DNA of 64,000 bases from the NCBI GenBank assembly GCA_963675055.2, contig CAXXJE010000001.1:124001-188000 (forward strand). Reading direction: 5' to 3'. Origin of the DNA: PGYT01 sp963675055 (GTDB lineage Bacteria; Bacteroidota; Ignavibacteria; Ignavibacteriales; Melioribacteraceae). Shown in pieces: positions 43,301 through 52,494 of the stretch. The position numbers were made by a program, and so were the translations under genes. The notes beneath the pieces are model-generated. The model had not been told where the DNA came from and searched no databases. It was given only the letters and a program-made list of their open reading frames with translations. Every line of letters begins with the position of its first letter. Position 1 is the stretch's first letter.

Positions 43301-45211
43301 ATGAATATACTTCAAAAATACTATCCTCTTATTACCGGCATATTTGTATTCATCATATACATCTTCACTCTTGCGCCATCTGTTCTGGAAATTGATTCGG
43401 GAGAACTGGCAACAGTTCAGATAATGCTTGGAATTGCCCATCCTACCGGTTACCCGTTATTTACATTAGCAGGATATATTTTCTCATTAATACCACTGCC
43501 GATGTCCGGAATAATGCAGGCAAATCTATTAGCTGCTATTTACTGTTCTATCACCGTGGGAGTTACTGTTGTAATTATTAGAATGATTCTTGAAAGTCAG
43601 GTTCAGGAAATCGATCATATAAAACCCGCCAAACAAAAATCTAAAAAAATGGAATTCGCTGCTGTGCAACCCGAATGGACAAAAGTTCTATTATCGATCT
43701 TCGGAGGATTAGTACTGGCATTCAGCAGGACATTCTGGCTGCAGTCCGTATCTGTTGAAGTATATTCGCTGCACCTGCTGCTGGTTAGCTTAATAGTATA
43801 CTACCTCGTAAAAATTATGCTTCAGCAAACTAATAAATTAAAAAAGTACTGGATAATAACAGCAGTTCTGTTCGGGCTTGCATTCTCAAACCATATGACA
43901 ACGCTTCTACTAATCCCGGGAGCATTATATGCATTTTACATCACAAACAAATCAGGCAAGTATAAGATTAAGCATTTAGCTGTTCCGGCAGCGGGATTTA
44001 TTGGAACACTGGCAATTCTATATTCATATCTCCCGATCCGGGCAGCTTCCGAGCCGGTTTTAAACTGGGGAAATCCTGTTAACTTCTCAAACTTTTTCAG
44101 ACATGTCTCCGGAGCCCAGTACCAGGTATGGCTGTTCAGTTCCTTAGAAGCGGCAAAAAAACAGCTGGTGAATTTTTTCTCTTATCTTCCCAATGAGTTT
44201 ACATACCCTGTTTTAATTATAGCTGTCGCCGGTTTAATATCTTTATATAAATTCAACAAGCGACTTTTTACTTTCTTTTCCGTTTCATTCGCATTTACAG
44301 TCTTATATTCCAGCAACTATGACATTAAGGACCTTGAAACATATTACCTCCTGGCATACCCGATAATTGCGATATTCTCCGTTCTCGGAGTTGTAAAATT
44401 CATCGATAAGATCATTACACAAAAATTTCCCGCGCTAATTTCCATAACTGCTTTAACGATTTTAATCGTTTATCTGTTTTACTCTAACTATTCGTATACA
44501 AATAGAAGTGATGATTATACTTTTGAAGATTACACGAAAGAAGTAATCAACAGCACTCAGGATCACTCAATTATTTTAAGCTATCAGTGGGATTATTTCA
44601 TTTCGGCGTCATATTATTTTCAATACTGCGAGAATTACAGAACTGATGTTAAAGTCATTGATAAAGAACTACTTCGACGTTCATGGTATTACGATCAGCT
44701 AAGAAATGATTTCGGGAATATTTTCGAAGGTTTCGAAGAAGATGTTACTGGATTCCTAACAGCATTAAAACCTTTCGAGGAAAACCGGAAATTCGATTCA
44801 AATAAGCTTGAGCATTTCTATCAGTCGATAATGACAAATCTTGTTAAATTCAATTCCGAAGATCATACGGTTTATTTAGCTCCCGAACTTGTTGAAAACG
44901 AGATGAGAAGCAACCAGTTCAGACTGCCGGAAGGTTATTCACTCGTTCCGGACTTGTTTTTATTTCGCGTTGTAAAAGGCAATGAATACACGCCCGCTAA
45001 ATTGCCTGATTATACACTACGAGTACCTGAACACCCGAACGAATATCACAAGTTCATGCAGGACATGGCAGTTAAAATGCTGATTTACAGATCGATGTAT
45101 GAATTGAATTTTAATAAAATTGAGCGCGCTGAAATATATGCTAAAAAGATTCTAACCAATTTTCCCGGGCACCGGCTGCCTGCCGAACTTAAGAAAAAAC
45201 TATCATTATAA
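43301..45211 (+). CDS. DUF2723 multi-pass membrane protein
   Basis: A 636-residue membrane protein. The first about 400 residues have some ten hydrophobic segments; the region from about 405 is soluble. The motif LAPSVLEIDSGELATVQIML and the HPTGYPLFTLAGY stretch after the first helix are those of DUF2723, a family distantly related to PMT/GT-C glycosyltransferases, with the acidic D-S-G-E in the first outer loop where GT-C enzymes have their catalytic acids. A lipid-linked sugar transferase role is plausible but unproven. Confidence 0.8.
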   Translation: MNILQKYYPLITGIFVFIIYIFTLAPSVLEIDSGELATVQIMLGIAHPTGYPLFTLAGYIFSLIPLPMSGIMQANLLAAIYCSITVGVTVVIIRMILESQVQEIDHIKPAKQKSKKMEFAAVQPEWTKVLLSIFGGLVLAFSRTFWLQSVSVEVYSLHLLLVSLIVYYLVKIMLQQTNKLKKYWIITAVLFGLAFSNHMTTLLLIPGALYAFYITNKSGKYKIKHLAVPAAGFIGTLAILYSYLPIRAASEPVLNWGNPVNFSNFFRHVSGAQYQVWLFSSLEAAKKQLVNFFSYLPNEFTYPVLIIAVAGLISLYKFNKRLFTFFSVSFAFTVLYSSNYDIKDLETYYLLAYPIIAIFSVLGVVKFIDKIITQKFPALISITALTILIVYLFYSNYSYTNRSDDYTFEDYTKEVINSTQDHSIILSYQWDYFISASYYFQYCENYRTDVKVIDKELLRRSWYYDQLRNDFGNIFEGFEEDVTGFLTALKPFEENRKFDSNKLEHFYQSIMTNLVKFNSEDHTVYLAPELVENEMRSNQFRLPEGYSLVPDLFLFRVVKGNEYTPAKLPDYTLRVPEHPNEYHKFMQDMAVKMLIYRSMYELNFNKIERAEIYAKKILTNFPGHRLPAELKKKLSL

Positions 45212-45284
45212 ACGCTATTTGGTTACCTTTATGTGCTGAGTTTATACCTGCCGCTTGCATAAGTCATTAGAAGGGAACTTAAAT

Positions 45285-45980
45285 TTGAAAGAAATAACCG
45301 ATGCAACAATTGAGGCTTTGAGCCGTAATTTCTATAAAGAAGCCGATACATACGGATTCAAATACGAGCATTATCTTAAGTTTGTGAACACACTACTGGA
45401 TCAGGCATTAAGTGACAATAAGAAATCGGAGGTAAAGGAAGACAATTCCGTTGTTGCTCAATACGACAAGAAGCTAAGCTACCCAATTAAATCAGGTGAT
45501 CTCGGGATACGGGACTACAATGAATCTGAGGATCTTGTATTAATAAAGGAATGGTTAAAAGATGAGTATGGACAGTATTTTCTTTATTCCCTGATCACAT
45601 CTGCAACAATATCAATTGAAGAACTATTGGATAATCCCAAGAACGAAATCGGTGTTGTAACGTTTGAGGACAAACCCATCGGCATCATGGCTTTTTTGAA
45701 TTTCAACAAGGCACAGAAAAAAGCTGAACTACGTAAACTGATTGGTGTTCCTGAAATGCGTGGAAAAGGTTACGGTAAAGAAGCGACTTATCTCTGGATA
45801 AATTACGGCAAGTATAAACTGAACCTGCGTAAAATATATTTATATACAATTGATACGAACATTAGGAATGTTAAACTCAACGAAGAACTTGGGTTTAAAG
45901 TAGAAGGAATATTGCGCAACGAAATAATAAACGGCTCGAAAATTTACGATGTCCTTAGAATGGGACTCCTCTTCAAGTAA
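45285..45980 (+). CDS. GNAT family acetyltransferase
   Basis: A 231-residue protein when started at TTG 45285, which has AGAAGGGA at ideal distance; the frame is open ten codons further up but without such a site. About 70 residues of helical leader precede an N-acetyltransferase domain of the RimJ/RimL type: GDLGIRDYNESEDLVLIKEW, then GVPEMRGKGYGKEATYLWIN (acetyl-CoA loop R/Q-x-x-G-x-G/A) and NVKLNEELGFKVEGILRNEI. Substrate unknown; cytoplasmic. It ends in a terminator that overlaps its last codons. Confidence 0.8.
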   Translation: MKEITDATIEALSRNFYKEADTYGFKYEHYLKFVNTLLDQALSDNKKSEVKEDNSVVAQYDKKLSYPIKSGDLGIRDYNESEDLVLIKEWLKDEYGQYFLYSLITSATISIEELLDNPKNEIGVVTFEDKPIGIMAFLNFNKAQKKAELRKLIGVPEMRGKGYGKEATYLWINYGKYKLNLRKIYLYTIDTNIRNVKLNEELGFKVEGILRNEIINGSKIYDVLRMGLLFK

Positions 45981-45992
45981 ACTGAAGAGGAG
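45966..45992. terminator. Bidirectional terminator between acetyltransferase and DUF4837 genes
   Basis: Perfect 10-bp stem CTCCTCTTCA (45966-45975) / TGAAGAGGAG (45983-45992) with the acetyltransferase stop codon in the loop. It is followed on the plus strand by a T-containing stretch (CTAATTTCTTA). The two genes are convergent, so it can serve both. Confidence 0.65.
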
Positions 45993-46006
45993 CTAATTTC
46001 TTACAT

Positions 46007-47113
46007 TTAATCTTCCAGTTCATCCATCATATTTTCAATTTTCTCTTTACTCAATTCCCTCTTCATCAGGAATGACTGCAGAGTAATATCAAGCTGCTGG
46101 ATTAATTTCTTTTTATAATACTTGGGCGCGAAGACCGACCCGTCAAGCATATAAAGTCTTTTGGTTTCTTCATCAAAGAAAGTATAACTGAGGTATGGGC
46201 CGCCACCGCTTTTATCGGAAAACCGCCAGAATCCGTTTGCCATTAAAGCATATCTGCCGAGGAAATTAACTTCTTTATAAGTAGTAAGCTGATCCTGCGC
46301 AATAATGACATTTGAACTGTCATTGGTGCTCCTGTAATACTTGCTTGTCATGCGGTCTCTAATCGCGCTGATCGAGTCTTTATCCAACCATTCGGGACTT
46401 GCATCATCAATCCAGTGGACGAATACCCACCTTTCCATATCCGTATTCATTCCCCTTCGGAGCCATACGAAATTGTCTTCCGGAGCATCCTTGGCAAGCT
46501 TCATATCCTTCTGAACATAAACCATCCAGCCATAATCTTTTAATAATTGCGCTTCAATATCCTTCTGTTCAAAACTTGATTTGTAAACACCCTTCAGAAG
46601 TCTTTCATCCGACGCTTTTCTGAAATAGTGTAGCAGAGTTTCTTTGTTCAGCAGGATTTTCTTTTGAAGATCTTCGATGTCGGGAGCTGTTAATACCATT
46701 ACAAGCTGGTTTTTAGCCCACAAGTCATGTTTGTTGAAAACAAACTCTTTCCCATCAGAAACAAGATCATAAACGGCTGAGTCCAACAGACTGTTTACAT
46801 ACTCCGCTGCAAATCCTTCCCCGTTAAGAGGAGCTGCTATTATAATATTCTTCATCCCTTTTACAGTAGACAGTTTTTCGAAGGGAAGTCGTTTCAATTC
46901 AAATAGTGTTTCAGCCTGGGGAGTATAAATTACTTTGCTGAATGTTTCATACAATGCCGGTTCAATTTCGTAATAATCAGTCGAATCGGCTATAACGAAA
47001 ATTTCATCCTCCAATCCGACTGCAGGTTGTTTGTCGTTGCACCCTGAAGTCAGGAGTACTATTGGAAATAAGACTAACAATAATCTCTTTACAGATGGTA
47101 TCATTTTTTTCAT
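46007..47113 (-). CDS. DUF4837 family lipoprotein
   Basis: A 368-residue lipoprotein with signal peptide and lipobox LTSGC (Cys25). The order of blocks (FVIADSTDYYEIEPALYETF near the start, KNIIIAAPLNGEGFAAEYVN, WLRRGMNTDMERWVFVHWID, LGRYALMANGFWRFSDKSGG) matches DUF4837, a family almost confined to Bacteroidota and close relatives. Function unknown; envelope location is clear from the signal. It is followed by a terminator shared with the convergent acetyltransferase gene. Confidence 0.82.
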   Translation of the reverse strand: MKKMIPSVKRLLLVLFPIVLLTSGCNDKQPAVGLEDEIFVIADSTDYYEIEPALYETFSKVIYTPQAETLFELKRLPFEKLSTVKGMKNIIIAAPLNGEGFAAEYVNSLLDSAVYDLVSDGKEFVFNKHDLWAKNQLVMVLTAPDIEDLQKKILLNKETLLHYFRKASDERLLKGVYKSSFEQKDIEAQLLKDYGWMVYVQKDMKLAKDAPEDNFVWLRRGMNTDMERWVFVHWIDDASPEWLDKDSISAIRDRMTSKYYRSTNDSSNVIIAQDQLTTYKEVNFLGRYALMANGFWRFSDKSGGGPYLSYTFFDEETKRLYMLDGSVFAPKYYKKKLIQQLDITLQSFLMKRELSKEKIENMMDELED

Positions 47114-47171
47114 TTCAGTTTCTGATTAGTTTCGTTTTATACAAGGCTTTACCCGAAGTAGTTTCAAGAAA

Positions 47172-47840
47172 TCAGACAGGTACATTTGGTAAAACCAGTT
47201 CCAAGCCCGGAAGCAGTAAATAATAAAGCAGAGACATTGTAAGGCAGATCGAAATCGGAATAGACAAGTTGTCATCCGCCCAGCCGTATGATATATTCTC
47301 AGCAATTGCCCCAACAGCCACTGCAATAATTCCAATCAGGTATTCGAGAAAAAAACCTTCAATTTTCGGAGTAATTAACACAACCAATGCACCGGTAATA
47401 AAGAAAGCTGTTGTTCCTTCCAGACTTTTAGCCAGGAATTTATGTTTCCCGAATTTTCTTCCAATAAGAGCGGCCGCAATATCACCTATAATCAGGACAG
47501 AAATAGCCGGAATAACAAATACTTTAGGAAAAATTGCAATAACCAGTGTCGCTGAAAGAAGGACATAGGTTGCACCATTCAGAGTTTTCTTTTTAGAATT
47601 GATTTCATGTTCACGCAGCATAAATCCGAAAACGGAGTAAAATACTTTCGCGAATCCGGGGAAGTAATATCGGGATGAATCCAGTACCAATGACAGTATC
47701 GTCATTGGTACCAGAATATATAATGCAAGTTCCTGTGTTACGAAGTAATAAACAAACGCAATAGAAAGAGAACAAAGATGAATAGATTTCCGTAATAATT
47801 CAGTCTTATAATCTATTGTACCCGGCTCATTTTTCGTCAT
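47172..47840 (-). CDS. CTP-dependent dolichol/diacylglycerol-kinase-like protein
   Basis: A 222-residue membrane protein with six to seven hydrophobic helices. The signature is IGDIAAALIGRKFGKHKFLA followed by KSLEGTTAFFITG, as in the SEC59/DGK1/VTE5 family of CTP-dependent polyprenol, phytol or diacylglycerol kinases. In bacteria the lipid substrate is undefined. The start overlaps the ftsH stop by 14 bp, so its translation is likely coupled to ftsH. Confidence 0.8.
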   Translation of the reverse strand: MTKNEPGTIDYKTELLRKSIHLCSLSIAFVYYFVTQELALYILVPMTILSLVLDSSRYYFPGFAKVFYSVFGFMLREHEINSKKKTLNGATYVLLSATLVIAIFPKVFVIPAISVLIIGDIAAALIGRKFGKHKFLAKSLEGTTAFFITGALVVLITPKIEGFFLEYLIGIIAVAVGAIAENISYGWADDNLSIPISICLTMSLLYYLLLPGLELVLPNVPV

Positions 47841-49905
47841 CTGCGCTATCAGATTTATTTTCTACATTACGTTTTTCTTTATCATCAATAAGTTTTTTAA
47901 CGTGTTCCGGCAAAGATTCATCTTCCTCGTTTTGACCTTCTTCATTTCGCTTAAGTGGAGGAAGTTCCTCGCCCTGCATAATCTTCTCAATTTCGTCTGC
48001 ATCGAGAATTTCCCGTTCAAGCAGTTCCATAGAAAGATTATGAAGAAGTTCCATATTGTCTTTAAGGATTTTCTCGGCTCTTTCCATAGCCTTCATTACA
48101 ATGGCCTTGACCTCCCTGTCGATTTCCTGAGCTGTCATTTCACTATAGTCTGACTGCTTTGTAATTTCGCGACCGAGGAATATTTCTTCCTCGTTTTTAC
48201 CGTAGGCCAGCGGACCGAGTTTCTCACTCATCCCCCACTCGCAAACCATTTTCCGTGCGAGATTTGTAGACCTTTCAATATCATTTCCGGCACCGGTCGT
48301 GAACCTGTTGAATATAATTTTCTCGGCTGCTCTTCCGCCAAGTGCGTATGTGATGGTCGCTTCAAGGTACTCTTTAGAGTATGTATGCTTTTCATCAACC
48401 GGTAAATAGGTAGTAACACCCAACGCCCTACCGCGAGGAATAATAGTAACCTTATGAACCGGGTCAGATTCCGGGATCATTTTCGCAACGAGTACATGCC
48501 CGATTTCATGATAAGCCGTGATTTTCTTTTCCTCTTCACTAATTATCATACTCTTGCGTTCCATACCCATCATTACTTTGTCTTTCGCTTCCTCGAAGTC
48601 GGACATATCTACTTTTTTCTTATCCTTTCGTGCGGCAAGTAATGCAGCCTCGTTAACCATATTGGCAAGTTCCGCACCAGCCAGACCCGGAGTTCCTTTA
48701 GCCAAGGTCTTCAGATTAACCTCGGATGTAAGCGGAATCTTCCTTGTATGAACTTTGAGAATACCTTCACGTCCTTTCACGTCGGGGCGATCAACGACAA
48801 CCTGGCGGTCAAATCTGCCCGGACGCAGCAACGCCGGATCGAGTACATCCGGTCTGTTTGTCGCAGCAATAATAATTACACCGCTGTTCTGTTCGAACCC
48901 GTCCATCTCGACCAGCAGTGCGTTAAGAGTCTGCTCACGTTCGTCATGTCCGCCGCCGAGGCCCGCACCACGATGACGTCCGACAGCGTCAATCTCGTCA
49001 ATAAAAATAATACAAGGAGCATTTTTCTTTCCCTGCTCAAACAAGTCCCTTACCCTGCTGGCACCAACACCGACAAACATCTCGACAAAATCGGCACCAC
49101 TTATAGAGAAGAAAGGCACACCAGCTTCGCCGGCAACGGCTCTCGCCAGTAATGTTTTACCGGTTCCGGGAGGGCCTAACAGAAGCACACCACGTGGAAT
49201 TTTGCCGCCAAGTTTCTGGAATTTAGTAGGCTCTTTCAGAAACTCGATTATCTCTTGAAGTTCCTGCTTAGCTTCGTCTGCACCTGCAACATCTCGGAAT
49301 GTAACTTTAATCTGGGTTTCGGAAATGAGTTTCGCTTTACTCTTACCAAAATTGAATATTCCCCTGCTACCTCCGCCGCCAGCCTGCATCCTGCGCATGA
49401 ACAATATCCAGACACCAATAATTAATATCCACGGTATTATTCCGATTAGAACAGTCATCCACTCATTGGATTCTTTTACTATCTGGAACTTAATGCCTTT
49501 CTCCGTCCAGATCTTAGCTTGATCCTGAATCATTGTCTCAACAAGAACAACACTTATTTTATCGGTCTTAATACCATCGAGAAACTCTTTTTCATTAAGA
49601 GTTCCTTCAAATACATAATCATTAATATCAGTTTTAACAACTTTTGCGGATTCAATTTTATCTGCATTCAATAAATCTTCATAAATATTGAATGATACTT
49701 CAGTGGAGTTAGAACCCGGATCCTTAGTAACCTGCATAATAATCACTGCAGCCACAATTACCGCGCCCCAGCTGAGAACAGTTCTAATAATTTTCGACCA
49801 GTCAAAGTCTCCGTCGGGTTTTTGCGAACCCCCGCCCGGATTCTTTTTCCCTTTATTCTGTCCATTCATATCAGGCCCTTTAGCCATATTTAATTTATTA
49901 TTCAT
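47827..49905 (-). CDS. ftsH: ATP-dependent zinc metalloprotease FtsH
   Basis: A 692-residue membrane AAA+ protease. Two membrane helices (about 40-60 and 150-170) flank the periplasmic domain. Walker A is GPPGTGKTLLARAVAGEAG, Walker B CIIFIDEIDAVGRHRGAG, and the second region of homology ATNRPDVLDPALLRPGRFDR. The zinc site is HEIGH rather than the usual HEAGH, an allowed H-E-x-x-H variant, with the third ligand Asp in TTGAGNDIERST. It degrades misfolded membrane proteins and short-lived regulators. The order tilS-hpt-ftsH is a widely conserved gene run. Confidence 0.96.
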   Translation of the reverse strand: MNNKLNMAKGPDMNGQNKGKKNPGGGSQKPDGDFDWSKIIRTVLSWGAVIVAAVIIMQVTKDPGSNSTEVSFNIYEDLLNADKIESAKVVKTDINDYVFEGTLNEKEFLDGIKTDKISVVLVETMIQDQAKIWTEKGIKFQIVKESNEWMTVLIGIIPWILIIGVWILFMRRMQAGGGGSRGIFNFGKSKAKLISETQIKVTFRDVAGADEAKQELQEIIEFLKEPTKFQKLGGKIPRGVLLLGPPGTGKTLLARAVAGEAGVPFFSISGADFVEMFVGVGASRVRDLFEQGKKNAPCIIFIDEIDAVGRHRGAGLGGGHDEREQTLNALLVEMDGFEQNSGVIIIAATNRPDVLDPALLRPGRFDRQVVVDRPDVKGREGILKVHTRKIPLTSEVNLKTLAKGTPGLAGAELANMVNEAALLAARKDKKKVDMSDFEEAKDKVMMGMERKSMIISEEEKKITAYHEIGHVLVAKMIPESDPVHKVTIIPRGRALGVTTYLPVDEKHTYSKEYLEATITYALGGRAAEKIIFNRFTTGAGNDIERSTNLARKMVCEWGMSEKLGPLAYGKNEEEIFLGREITKQSDYSEMTAQEIDREVKAIVMKAMERAEKILKDNMELLHNLSMELLEREILDADEIEKIMQGEELPPLKRNEEGQNEEDESLPEHVKKLIDDKEKRNVENKSDSADDEK

Positions 49906-49914
49906 ATAATCCCT

Positions 49915-50481
49915 TTATTCGCTTAGTACGTAAATTGATCTGAGGTTTCTGTATTTTTGAGCATAATCAAGCCCATATCCGATTACAAATTCATCAGCAA
50001 TTTCAAACCCAATATAGTCAATTTTAACATCATATTTCAGGCTGCCGGGCTTGACCAGAAGCGATGCATACCTTATACTGGCAGGTTTGAAGGGCTTTAA
50101 TAACTCACCGATGTATGATATTGACAAACCGGAATCGACAATGTCTTCAACTATAATTATATGGCGTTCCGAGATATCTGCGTTAAGTTCTTTTAACAGC
50201 TTAACGTTGCCCGAAGAAATCTTGCTGTCACCGTAACTCGAGAGTTTGAAAAAATCCATTTCACAATGCAGATCCACATTTTTGAGAAGATCCGCAAGAA
50301 ACATAAAAGAGCCATTCAGAACACCGATGAATATAGGCAGCTTTGCCTCATATTCTTCCGTAATTTGCCGTCCTAGTTCTTTTATACGTCCCTGAAGTTT
50401 TTCCTCTGTAATCATAGGCACAAATTTTTCGTTGCCCACATAAATTACGTCGTTTCCCTGAGCCTCATTTATTTCAGACAT
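49915..50481 (-). CDS. hpt: Hypoxanthine phosphoribosyltransferase
   Basis: A 188-residue type I phosphoribosyltransferase that salvages hypoxanthine (and often guanine) using PRPP. The PRPP loop is HIIIVEDIVDSGLSISYI. GVLNGSFMFLADLLKNV near residue 57 and the late FVIGYGLDYAQKYRNLRSIY are typical of Hpt. Length is normal. Its start overlaps the tilS stop by 13 bp and ftsH starts 10 bp after its end. Confidence 0.95.
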   Translation of the reverse strand: MSEINEAQGNDVIYVGNEKFVPMITEEKLQGRIKELGRQITEEYEAKLPIFIGVLNGSFMFLADLLKNVDLHCEMDFFKLSSYGDSKISSGNVKLLKELNADISERHIIIVEDIVDSGLSISYIGELLKPFKPASIRYASLLVKPGSLKYDVKIDYIGFEIADEFVIGYGLDYAQKYRNLRSIYVLSE

Positions 50482-51830
50482 ATCTTAAAAATCCTCTTTG
50501 TAGATTTATTTATTTTGAAATTTTCATTGATCCTTAAACCAACCAGCCATACGATTTTGTTCCTGTTTAGCAGAACATAAACTTCACTTCTTAGTTTATT
50601 CGAAATTTTAATGTCAGTAAGAAAATCGGAAACATTCTTTTGCCCTCGCATACCCAAAGGATTGAATACATCCCCTGATTTCCATTTTCTTAATATAAAT
50701 ATATCATCTAAATTATCCGCTGAAATATACTCCGATTTTTTATCTGAATTATATAGTATATCATCGGGACTAACTTCTTCAATACTAATAAAACTGTCTC
50801 CAACCCGAATTGATTCACCGGCGCGCAGTTGAATATCTTCCGAGACTTTCTCCTTCGGAATTAATATATCAATAGAGTCCCTTTCCCTAACCGCGAACCA
50901 GTTGTCTTTTAATTGGTTCCTGCTGCCCACCTGGTTCAGGTTAAGTTCCGTAAGCATTTTAAATGAAGCCGTGTTAAATTCGATACGAAGTTCATCGGTA
51001 AATAATTTCTTCAGAACTTCGCCTATTACAAATTGGTTCTCGCGAAACAACCGGTTCCTGATACTTATAAAACCTTCCCCGTTCTCAATACAGTTTTCAT
51101 AAGCTGAGTCAATATCACCGCTGACCATTGCATACAAATTGGACAGAATCTGTGATGAGTTGAAAACCGCTGCGTCCAGCCGTGGATTAATTTTTTCTTT
51201 AATTCGCGGAAGGATCTCATTCCTCAGAAAATTACGCTCATATTTAGAATCAAGGTTGGATGAATCAAGTCGAAATTCGATTCCATTTTCTTCAAGGGAG
51301 TCAAGTATTTCAGCCTTTGTTACACATAAAAACGGTCTGATAATATTATTACGCTTTATCGGAATACCCGCAAGAGCTGTAGCCCCTCCTCCTTTAATAA
51401 GATTCAGGAAGACTGTTTCGGTGTTATCATCTGTATTATGGGCAGTTACAATTTTCGTAAACCGGTTTTCTTCACTGCATAATTTAAACAACCTGTAACG
51501 TTCGTGCCTTGCTGCTTCCTCGGTAGAGCACCCTGCTATTTCAGCAAGCTCTAAAACATCAGCGTTATACACGTATATTTTTATACTATGTAAAGCACAA
51601 AGATCCGCACAGAATTGTTCATCGGAATCCGACTCATTAGCGCGCAGTTTATGATTCAGATGCAACGCTGCAAATTCGATACCCAGTTGTTTGCGATATT
51701 TCAGCAGGAAATGAAAAGCAAACACGGAATCGGGACCACCGCTAAGTCCGAGCAGAACCCTGTCCCCTTCTTCAAGAAGTTCATTTGACCGAATAAATTC
51801 CAGTATCCTATTTTCAATTACTTTGTTCAA
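50469..51830 (-). CDS. tilS: tRNA(Ile)-lysidine synthetase
   Basis: A 453-residue PP-loop ATPase that converts C34 of the CAU-anticodon tRNA-Ile to lysidine. The ATP pyrophosphatase loop is S30-GGPDS35 (GLSGGPDSVFAFHFLL), followed by AALHLNHKLRANESDSDEQF and TAHNTDDNTETVFLNLIKGG, which is diagnostic of TilS. The C-terminal domain ends with WKSGDVFNPLGMRGQKNVSD and FKINKSTKRIFKI. The start at 51830 gives a regular N-terminus. Confidence 0.95.
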   Translation of the reverse strand: MNKVIENRILEFIRSNELLEEGDRVLLGLSGGPDSVFAFHFLLKYRKQLGIEFAALHLNHKLRANESDSDEQFCADLCALHSIKIYVYNADVLELAEIAGCSTEEAARHERYRLFKLCSEENRFTKIVTAHNTDDNTETVFLNLIKGGGATALAGIPIKRNNIIRPFLCVTKAEILDSLEENGIEFRLDSSNLDSKYERNFLRNEILPRIKEKINPRLDAAVFNSSQILSNLYAMVSGDIDSAYENCIENGEGFISIRNRLFRENQFVIGEVLKKLFTDELRIEFNTASFKMLTELNLNQVGSRNQLKDNWFAVRERDSIDILIPKEKVSEDIQLRAGESIRVGDSFISIEEVSPDDILYNSDKKSEYISADNLDDIFILRKWKSGDVFNPLGMRGQKNVSDFLTDIKISNKLRSEVYVLLNRNKIVWLVGLRINENFKINKSTKRIFKICLK

Positions 51831-51914
51831 TACATATACTCATAAATAGAAAAAGTTTTATCCCCTCCTTATTGGACGCGAATAAAACTTATATTGAACC
51901 AGATGTGGTGAAAT

Positions 51915-52385
51915 TTAGTCTATATTGAGAATTTCAAAATTTATTATTCCGGCCGGGACTTTTGCAGGAACTTTATCCCCGACTTTCTTGCCCATCAATG
52001 CGCTGCCAACCGGCGACGAGATTGCTATTTTACCTTTTTCCAGGTTAGCTTCTTCAGGTGAAACTAGTATATATTCATATATCTTGGAGTTATTCAGATT
52101 TTTCACCTTAACTTTGGACAATATATGTGTCTGGTCCTTCGGTAAAGCGGATATATCTATAACTCTTGCCCTGGAAAGCAAATCTTCCAGTTTGCTTATT
52201 TTTAATTCGAGCAGTCCCTGTTCTTCTTTTGCTGCATCGTATTCTGCATTTTCCGATAAATCTCCATGAGCCCGGGCTTCGGCAATTCTTTCGGCCATAC
52301 CTTTACGACCATCTGTTTTCAGTTCCTTCAACTCATCTTCGATCTCTTTCAGTCTCTCTTTCGATAAGTAAACGAAATTTGACAC
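51915..52385 (-). CDS. greA: Transcription elongation factor GreA
   Basis: A 156-residue GreA. The N-terminal antiparallel coiled coil (residues 1-75) contains LKEIEDELKELKTDGRKGMA, EARAHGDLSENAEYDAAKEE and ends in the acidic D/E tip used to rescue backtracked RNA polymerase. The C-terminal FKBP-like domain ends with AISSPVGSALMGKKVGDKVP and a short beta strand. Length is normal. A terminator lies just upstream, so greA has its own promoter. Confidence 0.95.
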   Translation of the reverse strand: MSNFVYLSKERLKEIEDELKELKTDGRKGMAERIAEARAHGDLSENAEYDAAKEEQGLLELKISKLEDLLSRARVIDISALPKDQTHILSKVKVKNLNNSKIYEYILVSPEEANLEKGKIAISSPVGSALMGKKVGDKVPAKVPAGIINFEILNID

Positions 52386-52410
52386 TTTGTTCTCCTAACT
52401 TAGTAAAACC

Positions 52411-52438
52411 AAAAAAAATACCACTGCTACCGCAGTGG
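52411..52438 (-). terminator. Terminator after the AddB-like gene
   Basis: Stem CCACTGC (52421-52427) / GCAGTGG (52432-52438) with a 4-base loop. On the minus strand it is followed by TATTTTTTTT. It lies between the AddB-like stop (52495) and the greA start (52385). Confidence 0.88.
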
Positions 52439-52494
52439 CAGTTCAAAACTAATCAAATTTGATGTGGTTAGCAAGATGAATAATGTCCCGGGAT

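Noticed and set aside
48480..48560. FtsH inactive because of HEIGH instead of HEAGH
   Set aside because: The H-E-x-x-H ligands and the downstream Asp are all intact; only a non-ligand residue differs.
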